From contig NC_061514.1 of NCBI RefSeq assembly GCF_022539505.1, forward strand, positions 43,140,869 to 43,204,868: 64,000 nucleotides of DNA. The letters run 5' to 3'. Shown in pieces: positions 1-12,121 of this stretch. A model generated the notes under the pieces. It did not search any database and was not told the DNA's origin. It saw nothing but the letters and a program-made list of their open reading frames with translations. Position 1 is the first letter of the stretch. Each line of letters starts with the position of its first letter. Source of the stretch: Lolium rigidum. Lineage: Eukaryota > Streptophyta > Magnoliopsida > Poales > Poaceae. A program made the translations under genes and the position numbers.

Positions 1-1171
1 GTTGGGCAATTGACAAATAAAGATGGCATGACAATGCACATACATGTTATGATGAGTAGTGTGAAATTTAATTGGGCATTACGACAAAGTACATAGACCG
101 CTATCCAGCATGCATCTATGCCTAAAAAGTCCACCTTCAGGTTATCATGCGAACCCTTCCAGTATTAAGTTGCAAACAACAGACAATAAATTAAGTATGG
201 TGCGTAATGTAATCAACAAATACATCCTTAGACATAGCATTGATGTTTTATCCCTAGTGGCAACAGCACATCCACAACCTTAGGGGTTGCCGCCACTCCC
301 CGCATTTAATGGAGACATGAACCCACTATCGAGCATAAATACTCCCTCTTGGAGTTACAAGTATCAACTTGGCCAGAGCCTCTACTAGCAACGGAGAGCA
401 TGCAAGATCATAAACAACACATAGATGATAGATTGATAATCAACATAACATAGCATTCATTCTTCATCGAATCCCAACAAACGCAACATGTAGCATTACA
501 GATAGATGATCTTGATCATGTTAGGTAGCTCACAAGATTCAATAATGATAGCACAATTAGGAGAAGACGACCATCTAGCAACTGCTATGGACCCATAATC
601 CAGGGGTGAACTACTCACTCATCAATCCGGAGGCGACCATGGCGGTGTAGAGTCCTCTGGGAGATTATTCCCCTCTCCGGCAGGGTGCCGGAGGCGTTCT
701 CCTGAATCCCCCGAGATGGGATTGGCGGCGGTGGCGTCTCTGGAAGGTTTTCCGTATCGTGGCTCTCGGTACTGGAACTATTATCGATGAAGGCTTAAGT
801 AGGCGGAAGGGTAGGTCAGGGGGCGCCACGAGGGCCCCACACGCCAGGGCCGCGCGGCCAAGGCCTGGGCCGCGCCGCCCTGTTGTGTGGGCGCCTCGTC
901 GCCCCACTTCGTATCTCCTCCGGTGTTCTGGAAGCTTCGTGGAAAAATAAGATCCTGGGCGTTGATTTCATCCAATTCCGAGAATATTTCCTTACTAGGA
1001 TTTCTGAAACCAAAAACAGCAGAAAACAAAGAATCGGCTCTTCGGCATCTCGTTAATAGGTTAGTGCCGGAAAATGCATAAATATGACATAAAGTATGTA
1101 TAAAACATGTGAGTATCATCAATAAAGTAGCATGAAACATAAGAAATTATAGATACGTTTGAGACGTATCA
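1..1171 (-). mobile_element. Gypsy-type LTR, cut by the window edge
   Basis: Read on the minus strand this starts TGATACGTCT at 1171 and follows the same order as the solo LTR at 3665-5258: the 'gcattttctgg' block, a GC-rich block near 800-930, the 'gtagagtcctc' block and the 'gcccaattaaat' block near the left edge. It is therefore the same LTR family in opposite orientation. The 3' part lies outside the window, so no target duplication can be tested and solo versus full-length status is open. Small open frames inside it are not genes. Confidence 0.85.
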
Positions 1172-1590
1172 ACAATGAATTGTCTCATCATGCATCTCAA
1201 CAGCAGTGTACTCTTGTGGCCTTGCACGAGACCTTGTGGTACCTCAAAGGCCCCACACGACCTTGTGCTAGCACATAGACACACTCAGGTGTCCTGCACA
1301 ACCTTTGGAAAATCATGATTTCTTTTTCCAATGTATTATTGAAAGATCTATATTGTCCTTTTAATATTTAGAAAGCATACGAAGTAAGGGGTTTCTGCGT
1401 GTCTGCAAGGGACTGCCAAAAAAGGCTCCGCACCATGTATGTTCTCTAAAATAGTAGGCCCATCCCAAAAAAATAGTGGGATTGGGGAGTAACTGAATGA
1501 ACATAGACCGCTTGCTGGCAGACACGCATGCGGCCTTAGCACACCGCACAATAGGAGGATTGGTATTATTAGACCTGATGTCGTTTTTTG
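1172..1590. other. No recognised feature
   Basis: Mixed-composition DNA between two repeats. I see no reading frame with family features, no terminal repeats and no RNA gene. Confidence 0.5.
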
Positions 1591-1908
1591 CTAGATCTAG
1601 ATCGAGACCGATAATTAAGATGGCCCCTCGCCAAATCAGGATCCACTATAAAGGATGGATTTCTAGAATTCTAGGGCCTCGGCAGATCAACCATGGCACT
1701 TGATCTCCTACACACTATGTTATCTTGTGTTCTCCGCATTAGAGATGAGTTGGAGAGATGGAGACCCCATCTGCCAAGTGTACAATCGCCGATCGCTGTG
1801 CAACAATGCCTAGAAGCCTAGTTGTTGAGAAGGTACTACACTGCATCCACTAGCCACTGCGACGGTGTGATTCTAGGAAAGGTATAACTCTATATGTAGG
1901 TAGTTTAT
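1591..1908 (+). repeat. Dispersed repeat, copy A
   Basis: This stretch is collinear with 34261-34592. Shared blocks are 'tagatctagat', 'cttgatctcctat/c', 'gagatgagttgg(a/g)gagatggaga', 'gcctagaagcc', 'gttg(t)gaga' and the closing 'aggtatgtaggtag'-like string. Identity is high in blocks with gaps between. Both copies end at a sequence resembling a splice donor (AGGTAT), so this may be a duplicated first exon with the start of an intron, or part of an unnamed transposon. No protein is recognised. Confidence 0.6.
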
Positions 1909-1909
1909 G

Positions 1910-3128
1910 TGAAGGATTTATTCCCTAGAGGCAATAATAAATATTATTATTTAAATCCAATTTAATGATTAAAGTTTATTTGTTTATGATATAATTGCTA
2001 TGCATGTGTCTTGAATAGGCGATTCAAAGGAAAACTCATATGCATTTGTAAACAAATAAACAAACATTTGTTCTTAATTACACCTCTAGGACTATCTCAT
2101 GTGTTGAATAATGACCAAATTTTCCTAATCATGGGAAAAGTTATTGTAAGAAGGTTGGCATCAACAATGAGAGTAGATTGGTAGCAGAACAATTGTACTG
2201 AAAATATTTTAGTATATTTGTTATGCTATGAGACCTATTGTTATTTTTATTAGTATTAGCTTGATGTGTTTTTCATATGAACAAGTCCTTAGAACATTAG
2301 TATATCATGTGCCCTCATGCTGGAAAGTATGATTTAGAGTCATCAAACGTTACATAGTAATTGGGTAATCATAATGTATATTGGAAAGTATCTCTGGGAC
2401 ATGGATAGTTTAAGAATGGATGTTGGATGTTGCTCCTCCAGACAATGAAAATATATACTCTGATCTTAAGGTATATATCACCATTTGGCTGGCCATACAC
2501 ATTTTCATAGTGATCACAGGGACATTAGAATACAAAACAAGATAAAGAATGAAAACAAAACGAGGATAACTAGTAAAGTGATAAAAAAAAGTTTGCATCA
2601 CGGAGATACCAATGTCTCACATCGGGTACTCATAATTTCGCAAAGCAAAGGGAATGGCATATAGGTATCACACGGTTCGCTCAAAGTTATTCGTACGTAC
2701 AAGAGCCATCATGGGCGTGCATGGTCTCACTGTTGGTTATTGATCCGAAAGAGCTTAGGAGTCATGTTTATACGGTATCAAATCTGTTGGGTCAAATGCT
2801 AAAGTTTCTCTTATCTTTATAGTAATAGATGCATGAAAGAGTATATTGAATTGGGAATTAATCGGAATTATCTTGATGGATTTTATGAAGGAGAAGAGGG
2901 CATCCGGATTCTATGTGGAAGTGCTGGAGAGGGTCTTAGGCTGGCTGAACTGGCCTGGACCCCTAGGGGTGGCCGCATGGGCCGTTAGTGGCCCATATGG
3001 GCTAGCCGACCATGTCCCTTGGCCCCAAGGGGCCAGCTAGGTTTGACAATGAGGGGGCAATTGCACCCTGACCAACCCCTTCCATAAATTGGGGCGGCCT
3101 AGGGCTTGGGTGCACCATCCGATGAACC
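1910..3128 (+). mobile_element. Degenerate copia-like LTR
   Basis: The start 'tgaaggatttattccctagaggcaa' closely parallels the start of the intact copia LTR at 14556. The later part (2860-3110) has the GC-rich leader expected downstream of an LTR promoter. Internal sequence is strongly diverged from the 14556 element, so it is another, older family or a decayed copy. The end near 3128 is approximate; no matching second LTR or target duplication was found. Confidence 0.55.
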
Positions 3129-3540
3129 AGGTTCAATTTTAATCATAAGAAATATATTTTTGTTGTATTTATCTTACTTTTTATTTGCAACACTATTTTA
3201 ATTTGAAATACAAAAAAAGTTAGTTATCTTAATTGCACACAAAACCCAAAAGCAATTAACTATTTACTATTTTTACTTAGTTTACTTTATTTGTCTAGTC
3301 TACTTTGCTTGTGTTACTGCTATTATTTACTATTACTAATATGAAACCTTGTGCTGGACAACACCGGTGGACTTCAGGATACAAGGCTTTATTTTATTTT
3401 GCGGGATTGCTAGAAGAAGAGGAGGAGAGATAGCTCTTTCCTAATTTCCCGAGAGTTCGATAACCCTCGAGTCACCCTTGTGGGGAAAATAATATGCTAA
3501 CTCAACACTCTGCACATGGAGTCCCAACGTCATCAGAGAC
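3129..3540 (+). mobile_element. Gypsy internal 5' fragment
   Basis: AT-rich sequence running into a block reading 'ggacaacaccggtggacttcagg' and 'cgagagttcgataaccctcgagtcaccc', which I recognise as the type found inside grass gypsy elements just downstream of the 5' LTR. There is no gag frame. It is a broken remnant next to the GC-rich repeat into which the solo LTR inserted. Confidence 0.4.
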
Positions 3541-3576
3541 TTGCAGCGCTGGTCCTAGGGCGAGCCGAGAGGAAGG

Positions 3577-3649
3577 GCGGGAGGAGAGCGGCCGGCGGCG
3601 GGGCGGGAGGAGAGCGGCCGGCGGCGAGGCAGGAGGAGAGCGGCCGAGG
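3577..3649. repeat. GC-rich tandem repeat, about 26-bp unit, three copies
   Basis: Units begin at about 3577, 3603 and 3628 and share 'gcgggaggagagcggccg'; the third carries a few changes. Similar 'gcgggaggag' strings resume at about 5270 on the far side of the solo LTR, so the LTR inserted into this repeat. Confidence 0.75.
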
Positions 3650-3664
3650 TCGGGAAGAGGGCGG

Positions 3665-5258
3665 TGATACGTCTCCGACGTATCGATAATTTCTTGTGTT
3701 CCATGCCACATTATTGATGATATCTACATGTTTTATGCACACTTTATGTCATATTCGTGCATTTTCTGGAACTAACCTATTAACAAGATGCCGAAGAGCC
3801 GGTTGTCGTTTTCGCTGTTTTTGGTTTCAGAAATCCTAGTAACGAAATATTCTCGGAATTGAACGAAATCAACGCCCAGGGTCCTATTTTGCCACGAAGC
3901 TTCCAGAAGACCGAAGAGGAGACGAAGTGGGGCCACGAGGCGGCCAGACTACAGGGCGGCGCGGCCTAGGTCTTGGCCGCGCGGCCCTGTCATCTGGGCC
4001 CCTCGTGTGGCCCCCCGACCTGCCCTTCCGCCTACTTAAAGCCTCCGTCACGAAACCCCCGGCACCGAGAGCCACGATACGGAAAACCTTCCGGAGACGC
4101 CGCCGCCGCCAATCCCATCTCGGGGGATTCAGAGATCGCCTCCGGCACCCTCGCCGGAGAGGGGAATCATCTCCCGGAGGACTCTACGCCGCCATGGTCG
4201 CCTCCGGAGTGATGTGTGAGTAGTCTACCCCTGGACTATGGGTCCATAGCGATAGCTAGATGGTTGTCTTCTCCCCATTGTGCTTAATTGTCGGGTCTTG
4301 TGAGCTGCCGAACATGATCAGGATCATCTATCTGTAATTCTATATGTTGCGTTTGTTGGGATCCGATGAATAGAGAATACTTTTTATGTTGATTATCAAT
4401 TTATGTCTATGTGTTGTTTATGATCTTGCATGCTCTCCGTTACTAGTAGATGCTCTGGCCAAGTAGATGCTTGTAACTCCAAGAGGGAGTATTTATGCTC
4501 GATAGTGGGTTCATGTCTCCGTGAATCTGGGGGAGTGACAGAAACCTCTAAGATTACGGATGTGTTGTTGCCACTAGGGATAAAACATTGGTACTATGTT
4601 CAAGGATGTAGTTACTGATTACATTACGCGCAATACTTAATGCAATTGTCTGTTGTTAGCAACTTAATACTGGAGGGGGGTTCGGATGATAACCTGAAGG
4701 TGGACTTTTTAGGCATAGATGCATGCTGGATAGCGGTCTATGTACTTTGTCGTAATGCCCAATTAAATCTCACTATACTCATCATAATATGTATGTGCAT
4801 GGTCATGCCCTTTCTATTTGTCAATTGCCCAACTGTAATTTGTTCACCCAACATGCTATTTATCTTATGGGAGAGACACCTCTAGTGAACTGTGGACCCC
4901 GGTCCAATTCTCTATACTGAAATACAATCTATCGCAATACTTGTTTTACTCGTTTTCTCGCAAACAATCATCTTCCACACAATACGGTTAATCCTTTGTT
5001 ACAGCAAGCCGGTGAGATTGACAACCTCACTCGTTTCGTTGGGGCAAAGTACTTTGGTTGCGTTGTGCAGGGTTCCACGTTGGCGTCGGAATCTCCGGTG
5101 TTGCGCCGCACTACATCCCGCCGCCATCAACCTTCAACGTGCTTCTTGACTCCTACTGGTTCGATTAAACCTTGGTTTCTTACTGAGGGAAACTTGCCGC
5201 TGTGCACATCACACCTTCCTCTTGGGGTTCCCAACGGACGTGTCAACCACACGCATCA
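3665..5258 (+). mobile_element. Solo gypsy LTR with 5-bp target duplication
   Basis: The element starts TGATACGT and ends ACGCATCA, imperfect terminal inverted repeats with the TG...CA ends typical of LTRs. It is flanked by GGCGG on both sides (3660-3664 and 5259-5263), the 5-bp duplication expected of gypsy integration. No internal region follows, so it arose by recombination between the two LTRs of one element. It belongs to the same family as 1-1171. Length 1594 bp. No gene inside. Confidence 0.92.
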
Positions 5259-5263
5259 GGCGG

Positions 5264-5983
5264 CCAATGGCGGGCGGGAGGAGGGAAGCCAGGGGCGAGC
5301 GGGAGGAGGATGACCTGCTGCGAGCCGAAGATGGCCGGCGACGGGGACGGTGGGCCGGAGACATGGAAGAGGATGCCGGCGGCGCTTGTGTTGGATTTCA
5401 CAAAGACAAGTTGCGCGTCCCAAAAATTAGCCCTAACCTGGGCTCTCGTACCATGTTAGAGGAATAGCAGTGTCTATTTCACGGGAGCCAAAGGCCACAC
5501 TATATAGTACATCTACAGGTGTGCAATAATGCAATATGCACGAAACCCCTAACTACTAAGGAATATAGAATATATAAATAGCTCGTTAACACCGCTGCCT
5601 GCAACCTGCAAGCCCACCATCAACTGATCGGCCACCAGCGAGGCAGCGAGCGGCGCACCGCTCACAGCACAGTTGGCTGTCCGCACCGATCAGCGATCCC
5701 CATCGCCGTCCACTGCCGCCGGTAACAGTTCGCGACATCTCACTATTTTTTTTCTTTCTAAGTATTTTTTCTCTAATTCTGAATTTTTGATGGTCAGTTC
5801 GTCGACTCATCATCTGGTTGATTTTCTTTCCCGACAATAGAAGCCCAACGGTACACACATATATATTACCGATTTCACCAATCTAAGGTATATTAAATAT
5901 TGTGTTACTATTTCCTAATTTCTACCTTCACATATATAATGTATAGTTAGCGTCATTAAACATTTGATGTAGTTATTTTGCAG
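5264..5983. other. GC-rich to AT-rich flank, nothing firm
   Basis: 5264-5470 continues the GC-rich locus cut by the solo LTR and ends in a short open frame. 5580-5980 may be the 5' part of the hAT element that follows, but no terminal inverted repeat was identified. Confidence 0.4.
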
Positions 5984-7990
5984 CATGTGCTTGCCATAAC
6001 CTAAATCTCACTCTTTGTGATATGGCAAAATCATGTGGGAAAGCATTTACATTTTTTGGAATTGTTCAAAGCATATATGTATTATTTGCTATTTCTAAAA
6101 GAAGGTGAAATGTCTTGCTTAAACATATTCTCGGTTTAACCGTGAAATCATTGTCAAATACTAGGTGGGAGAGTCGACTCAAAAGTGAGAAAGCAATAAG
6201 ACATCAAGTTACTGAGTTAAGGTCAGCTTTGTCCCAGTTATGTCATTCTTCTCATGTTGAGGCTAAGGATAAAACAGACGCGAAATATTGTTTTGATGCG
6301 CCTCGCCGCATTGAGTTTCTAATTGATATGTTCATTTGGCATGATATTTTATTTGCAGTAAATAAAGTCAGCAAGATGTTGCAATCACCATCCATGTGCA
6401 CTGAGCCTACTTTGAAGCAATACAAAGTATATAGGAATTTTTTGAGAACTACAAAAATGTGGGGTTTTCTTTAAGTTTGAACAAGAGAAATTGCAACTAA
6501 AATGGGCGCAGAGGCATTTTCCCAAACGTCGTGCTAAGAGGAAGAATTAGTTTGATGAAAGTAATACTCATGAAGAAATTCTAGAAGCTGAGAAGGCTTT
6601 TCAAGTTGAATATTTTTATGTTGTGGTTGATATGGTGAGAACTTTTTTGAAGGAGAGATTGAAAGAACTCATGATGTTTAAAGATGTCTTTGGTTTTTTA
6701 TTCAGCTCGCGCACCCTGAAATCTTTAAGTGATAGCCAACTTGAAGAGGGTTGTGGAGGGGGCTCTCGGATCTTATCATCTCTCCCCTCCACAACCCCCT
6801 GAGAGTCCACCGCCTTCTCCCGGTGCTCCCCCGTCTCTTCTCTAGCGGCCGTGCCGCTAGGGATGAGATTGAGCGGGTTGTCTGGCCTGTACAGAGTATC
6901 CTAGGTCTAGTCCTCGGCGAGCTGCTGGTAGTTCGCTCTATGACTGTAGTTGGCTTTATGCCAGTAGTAGTAGGGAGGGCGCTGCCCGGGAGCTCTTTTC
7001 CCCGTCAAGTTGTTCCGATGGTCGGAGCTGAAGATAGTGGGGAGGAACTCACCCGTGGACTCCTTCAATAAGGCTCCTTCTCGTGGCGGCGGCTTCAGTT
7101 GTCGCGTCAACTTTGGTGTTCTTCTTCTACCTCGTCGGTGTGGTGCCGACAAAGAGGAGAAGGCCCCTAATGTTACTGTCGTCGACTTCGGCTGGCCGCG
7201 GGGAAGATCGATGTTGCTACTTGGAGATCTCCACGTTGGCGCCATGGCTAGCCACCGTGATATTTGGCCGAGCGGATGGTCTCTCTATACGCCGACGATG
7301 GCGTCGTCTCAACCTCTGATTTGGAGGCCCTTCAGTAGATCTGCACCGACAATCTTCGTTCTCGTCTCTCCAACTGGTCTTATCCCTGGTAGCGATGAGG
7401 ATGGCTGGCGATGGAATCTGTGGTGCGGTGGTGGAGCAAAAGGACCTGATCGCGTTTTCTTTATTTTTTAGGGTCTTTTTTGCATATTATAAGGGTCTGC
7501 TCTATAATTTTCCTTTCTGTTGTTGTCCCTCTTGTACCCCCACCGACAATGTTAACGAAGCAGCGAGGCCCTTCTGGGCCTTTCCCTTGGTTAAAAAAAG
7601 AGGGTCGTGGAAGATTTGGAGAAACTTTCTCTCTTGAAGATGGTTCATGTGATGTTGGGGTATATGATCTTATTTCTATATTAAAGATGATGAGATTCAC
7701 CTTGCGATGGTGTAATGTCTACCATGGATATTTTTGAGCATATTAGAGAAATGGATTGTTATCCTAATATCTCCATTGCTTATCGCATCTTATTTACTAA
7801 ACCGTTGCATTGGCTGAAAGGAGTTTTTCAAAGTTGAAATTATTTAAGAACTATTTAAGGTCAACAATGACTCAGCAGAGGTTGGTTTGGCAACATTATG
7901 CATCGAGAATAAATTATTGGATGACATCGACATCGATCCCATCATTAGACGCATCAAGAAATGTTACAAGAAAATTTTAGGGTAATATGT
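5984..7990 (+). pseudogene. hAT-type transposase relic, interrupted
   Basis: Translation from 5984 gives a plant hAT transposase of the ZMYM1-like (DUF4371/TTF-type) group. The core reads CHNLNLTLCDMAKSC and SLSNTRWESRLKSEKA (about 6120-6200) and continues as far as SRTLKSLSDSQLEE at about 6747. It resumes near 7612 and includes IAYRILFT and the C-terminal dimerisation motif ERSFSKLKL with NYLRSTM (7810-7875). A tga replaces a likely Trp near 6108, and there are further stops and frameshifts near 6475, 6568, 7710 and 7885. A poly(A)-tailed retroelement occupies 6758-7599. Such proteins cut and paste hAT elements; this one is dead. Terminal repeats were not found. Confidence 0.85.
6758..7599 (+). 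mobile_element. Poly(A)-tailed non-LTR retroelement insertion
   Basis: The segment ends in TTAAAAAAA and is bounded by GAGGGT(T/C)GTGGA at 6746-6757 and 7600-7611, a 12-bp target duplication with one mismatch. It lies inside the hAT transposase reading frame, which continues on both sides, so it is an insertion. The content is G/T-rich with no protein I recognise, so it is a 5'-truncated or non-autonomous element. An inverted repeat of about 15 bp joins the left junction (6748-6762) to 6783-6797. Confidence 0.75.
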
Positions 7991-8265
7991 ATAAAGTATT
8001 ATATATGCTATGGTGTTTGGATGCATTTAAATGTTATTGACAACATGTATTTTAATTATATATTCATTATTATTATTATGGTGTCTATATTAAAATCCAA
8101 AAAATTTAGTCTCGCGTAGGCTCCTAAAATCTTAGGACCGGCGCTCCCCTCAGGGAGTATTGTCGCCGCCATTCCTCATCGATCCTCCCTTGCCTCTCTA
8201 AACTAGCAGTGGTTGTCTCCCTGCACCACCTCATTCGGCTATTGTTGGCAGGCTGGCCACGCTAA
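7991..8265. other. Short intergenic stretch
   Basis: It lies between the hAT relic and the PIF element. I see no coding signal. Confidence 0.5.
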
Positions 8266-8644
8266 CAACGTCTCTAACAGAGCCCGTAAATGGCCTAAAA
8301 CCGAAAATAACTACTAATTTATGGGTTTAGGCCGAAAAACGGCGCCGATCAGTCACCATAAACGAGCCAAAACCGGAAAAAAAGTTTTGGCCGAGACTCA
8401 ATTTGGCATGTAATTGTGAACCGAATGTGGATCCATTCTAGGGCACACTGAATTTTCACCTCATGCAACCGCTAAGTCTCTCCCTCCTCCCGCGCACCGC
8501 CAGCACACTTCGCCACCGCCAGCGCCGCACCGCCCGATTCGGTAGAGCCCGGCGAAGCGAAGCTGGCGTAGGTTGCCCCACATCCCGCCCGCGGTTTCTC
8601 GCTCAGCTCCGGATCCCGCCGTCGCCGCTCCAACCGAATCAAGG

Positions 8645-9076
8645 ATGAGCTCGGCCGACGAGATCAATGACGTCGATCTATCCGATTCGTCGAGCTCGGA
8701 CGATTCCGACCTCGACGAGCTGCTCCATGACGATGACTTGGAGGCCACCCTCCTCGTTCTCTCCATCAAGGAGCTGGAGGACCACACGAAGCCGCTGAAT
8801 CGGAGGGCTCGGTGATTGGCCGGAACTACATCCAACGGAATCGCCTACTCGGCCACGAACAACTGATGGAGGACTACTTCGCTAAGGTACCTACCTATCC
8901 ACCACATCTATTCCGTAGGAGGTATCACATGCGCCGTAATTTGTTCATCACAATCGTGAAGGCCTGCGAAGCAAACTCAAATTACTTCAAGCATCGTAGA
9001 AATGCTGCCGATGTGATGGGTTTCAGCCACTTTCAAAAAATCTCGGCTGCCGTGAGGGTGATTGCGTATGGCATCC
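8645..9076 (+). pseudogene. PIF/Harbinger transposase, N-terminal half
   Basis: The ATG at 8645 begins an acidic leader (SDSSSSDDSDLDELLHDDD) ending in IKELEDHTKP. A one-base shift near 8810 moves the frame to GRNYIQRNRLLGHEQLMEDY, then FAKVPTYPPHLFRRRYHMRRNLF, and ISAAVRVIAYGI at 9040-9074. These are hallmarks of plant HARBI1/ALP1-like nucleases. The frame is cut at 9076 by the gypsy element and resumes at 28805. It would encode the DDE nuclease acting on TAA-flanked elements; it is inactive here. Confidence 0.88.
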
Positions 9077-10592
9077 TGATACGTCCAATTTGCATCACTA
9101 TTTTATATCATAATTTGCTGTTATTCATTGATATATTTCATATTTGGACATAATACTTATGTTATTTCATCTATTTTGCATGTTTCATGATTATTGAAGG
9201 ATCGAGCACCGGAGCCAGGATTCTGCTGGAAAAAGCGCCGTCAGAATGCAATATTTCGGAAGATCAACAGTTGATGGAAATTATATCAAAAATCCTATTT
9301 TTCCAGATGACGAAGGGAGCCAGAAGGGGGAGCCGAGGGGACCCGAGGTGGGCCCACCCCATAGGCCGGCGCGGCCCAAGGCCTGGCCGCGCCGCCCTAT
9401 GAGGAGGGGGCCCACAGCCCCCTCTCGCCTCCTTTTCTTCGCGTACGCCTTCGTCCCGAAAACCTAAGCTCCAGAGGGTACCTCGCGAAGAGTTACAGCC
9501 GCCTCTGCGGGGCGGAGAACACCAGAGAGAAAAGAGCTCTCCGGCGGGCTGAGATCCGCCGGGGAAATTCCCTCCCGGAGGGGGAAATCGACGCCATCGT
9601 CACCGCCATCAAGTTGGACATCATCTCCATCACCATCATCATCATCTTCATCATCATCACCGCCGTCTCCACCGCTGCACATCGTCACCGCTCGTAGCAA
9701 TTTGGGTTTGATCTTGATTGTTTGATAGGGGAAACTCTCCCGGTATTGATTTCTACTTGTTATTGATGCTATTGAGTGAAACCGTTGGACCAAGGTTTAT
9801 GTTCAGATTGTTATTCATCATCATATCACCTCTGATCATGTTCTATATGATGTCTCGTGAGTAGTTCGTTTAGTTCTTGAGGACATGGGTGAAGTCTAAA
9901 TGTTAGTAGTGAAGTATGGTTGAGTAATATTCAATGTTATGATATTTAAGTTGTGGTGTTATTCTTCTAGTGGTGTCGTGTGAACGTCGACTACACGACA
10001 CTTCACCTTTATGGGCCTAGGGGAATGCATCTTGTACTCGTTTGCCAATTGCGGGGCTGCCGGAGTGACAGAAACCTAAACCCCCGTTGGTATATCGATG
10101 CAGGAGGGATAGCGAGGATCTCGAGTTTAAGGTCGTGGTTAGATTTATCTTAATTACTTTCTTGTAGTTGCGGATGCTTGCAAGGGGTATAATCACAAGT
10201 ATGTATTAGTCCTAGGAAGGGCGGTACATTAGCACGAGGTTCACCCACACAACACTTATCAAAACAATGAAGATTAATTAGCCGTATGTAGCGAAAGCAC
10301 TAGACTAAAATCCCGTGTGTCCTCGAGAACGTTTGGTCATTATAAGTAAACAAACCGGCTTGTCCTTTGTGCTAAAAAGGATTGGGCCACTCGCTGCAAT
10401 TGTTACTCTCGCACTTTACTTACTCGTACTTTATTCATCTGTTACATCAAAACCCCCTGAATACTTGTCAATGAGCATTTACAGTGAATCCTTCATCGAA
10501 ACTGCTTGTCAACACCTTCTGCTCCTCGTTGGGATCGACATTCTTACTTATCGAAGATACTACGATACACCCCCTATACTTGTGGGTCATCA
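9077..10592 (+). repeat. Gypsy 5' LTR
   Basis: It runs from TGATACGTCC to GGGTCATCA. It holds a GC-rich block (9300-9420) and a trinucleotide tract of CAT/CTT/CAC type (9595-9665). It is 40 bp shorter than the 3' LTR, mainly because it lacks the 44-bp duplication seen at 28640-28727. Confidence 0.95.
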
Positions 10593-10603
10593 AGACTATT
10601 TTC

Positions 10604-10621
10604 TGGCGCCGTTGTCGGGGA
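10604..10621 (+). promoter_or_regulatory. Gypsy primer-binding site
   Basis: TGGCGCCGTTGTCGGGGA lies 11 bp after the 5' LTR. From memory it matches the complement of a tRNA-Asp 3' end except for one base (T for C). This is the position where minus-strand DNA synthesis would be primed. Confidence 0.75.
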
Positions 10622-10708
10622 GTGAAGCGCTATTGGTAAGTGGAATTGGTAAGGGAAACTTCTACTCGTTTGTGCTGGTTTTATTTACGCTCGTTGCCAT
10701 AATTCATT

Positions 10709-12076
10709 ATGGAGAGATCTTCTCTTGAGTTTTTATTTGGAAAATCTGCTACTACTGCAAAGGTAGTGGATGAGGCGCCAGGTGAGGAAGAAATACCATA
10801 CAAAATACCTATGAAAATTATTGAACGTGTAGTGGATAACCGTTATACAGATGATGGAACTGTCCACCCTAGAGATCATTTACTGTTCTTACATGAATTA
10901 TGCGGTTTATTCAAGTGTGCAGGTATTGCTATGGATGAAGTGAGGAAGAAACTATTCTCTATATCGCTGTCTGGTAAAGCGGTGCATTGGTATAAATTAC
11001 TTGGATAATGGGGATTCTCTTGAATGGAATGATATTGTGCCCCGGTTTTATTCTAAGTTCTATCCTCCAAGTGAAATTCACAAGGATCGGAACCGCATAT
11101 ATAATTTTTGGCCTCATGATGGAGAAAGTATTGCCCAAGCATGGGGGAGATTGAAGTCTTTAATGCTCAAATGCCCCATTCATGAGCTTCCTGGTAATGT
11201 TATTATTGATAATTTCTATGCAAGACTTTCTTTTGAAGACAAGACCTTGCTGGATACTTTTTTTTTTTTTGAGAACACAGTACAACGCAGACGCTCACAA
11301 ACACGCACGTACAAACACACCCCTATGAACGCACGCACGCACACCCTACCCCTATGAGCACCTCCGAGAGACTGAGCCGGCATATCTTGAGATTGACGAA
11401 GTCACCACTGACGCCTCGCTGTTGACGGGCACGTCACCTACCACTGAAAGCATAGCCCCGGTTAAATCCTGGAATAAATCCAGGTAAATGCAAACACCCA
11501 TGTCAAGTCTAGGACTTGAACCTGGGTGGGCTGGTTCCACCACAAGGGACCTAACCACAAGAGCCAAGCTCTGTTTGCTTGCTGGATACTTCTTGTTCTG
11601 GATCATTTACACGCAACAAGGAAGAGTTTAAAAGGGACCTTCTTAATGGGATCCAGGAAAATACTGAAGGATGGGAGAACGACAAAGATAGAGAATCAAG
11701 TATAAATTATGATTATAAATGCATTGAAGCTTTTATGGATACTGATAAATTTCGTAATATGAGTGCTACTTATGGCCTTGATTCTCAAGTTGCTGCAAAT
11801 CTTTATAAAGCTTTTGCCTCTCATTATGAATTGCCTAAGAAGAATTTTGATAAGTATCATGAACCATATAAATATAAAATTGATTCATCTATTAATAAAT
11901 GTGTTGTAGTTGAAACTGTTGATCATGTTATTCCTGAAGCTTATATTGAAAAAAATCCTTTCCCTGCTAAAATGAAGGAGTACTCTGTTATAAATAGTGC
12001 GGTTAATAAAAGTGAAAAGAAACCTATAGAACCTGAAGAACAAATAAAAGTTGAACCCTACTGTTGCAATAGTTAA
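10709..12076 (+). pseudogene. Gypsy gag, interrupted by a SINE
   Basis: The frame opens MERSSLEFLFGKS at 10709 and contains the capsid-type segment GKAVHWYKLL, a one-base shift at 11000-11003, then WNDIVPRFYSKFYPPSE and AQAWGRLKSLM (11020-11165). It is cut by the SINE at 11260-11577. It resumes at about 11578 and runs to 12076 through a Lys/Glu-rich tail. Gag would form the particle that packages the element's RNA. There is no CCHC zinc knuckle in the visible tail. The shift at 11000 coincides with a CTG written as CTTG. Confidence 0.88.
11260..11577 (-). mobile_element. tRNA-derived SINE with 14-bp target duplication
   Basis: A T-run at its left end (the poly(A) tail on the minus strand) and CTTGCTGGATACTT on both sides (11246-11259 and 11578-11591) define the insertion. 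On the minus strand the head carries a B-box GGTTCAAGTCC near 11520 and a degenerate A-box near 11565, as in tRNA-derived grass SINEs of the Au type. It has no protein; it moves using LINE machinery. It interrupts gag. Confidence 0.92.
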
Positions 12077-12121
12077 AGATCTTGTGATTGAAAATGTGGA
12101 GGATGGTCATATTATTTTCTC

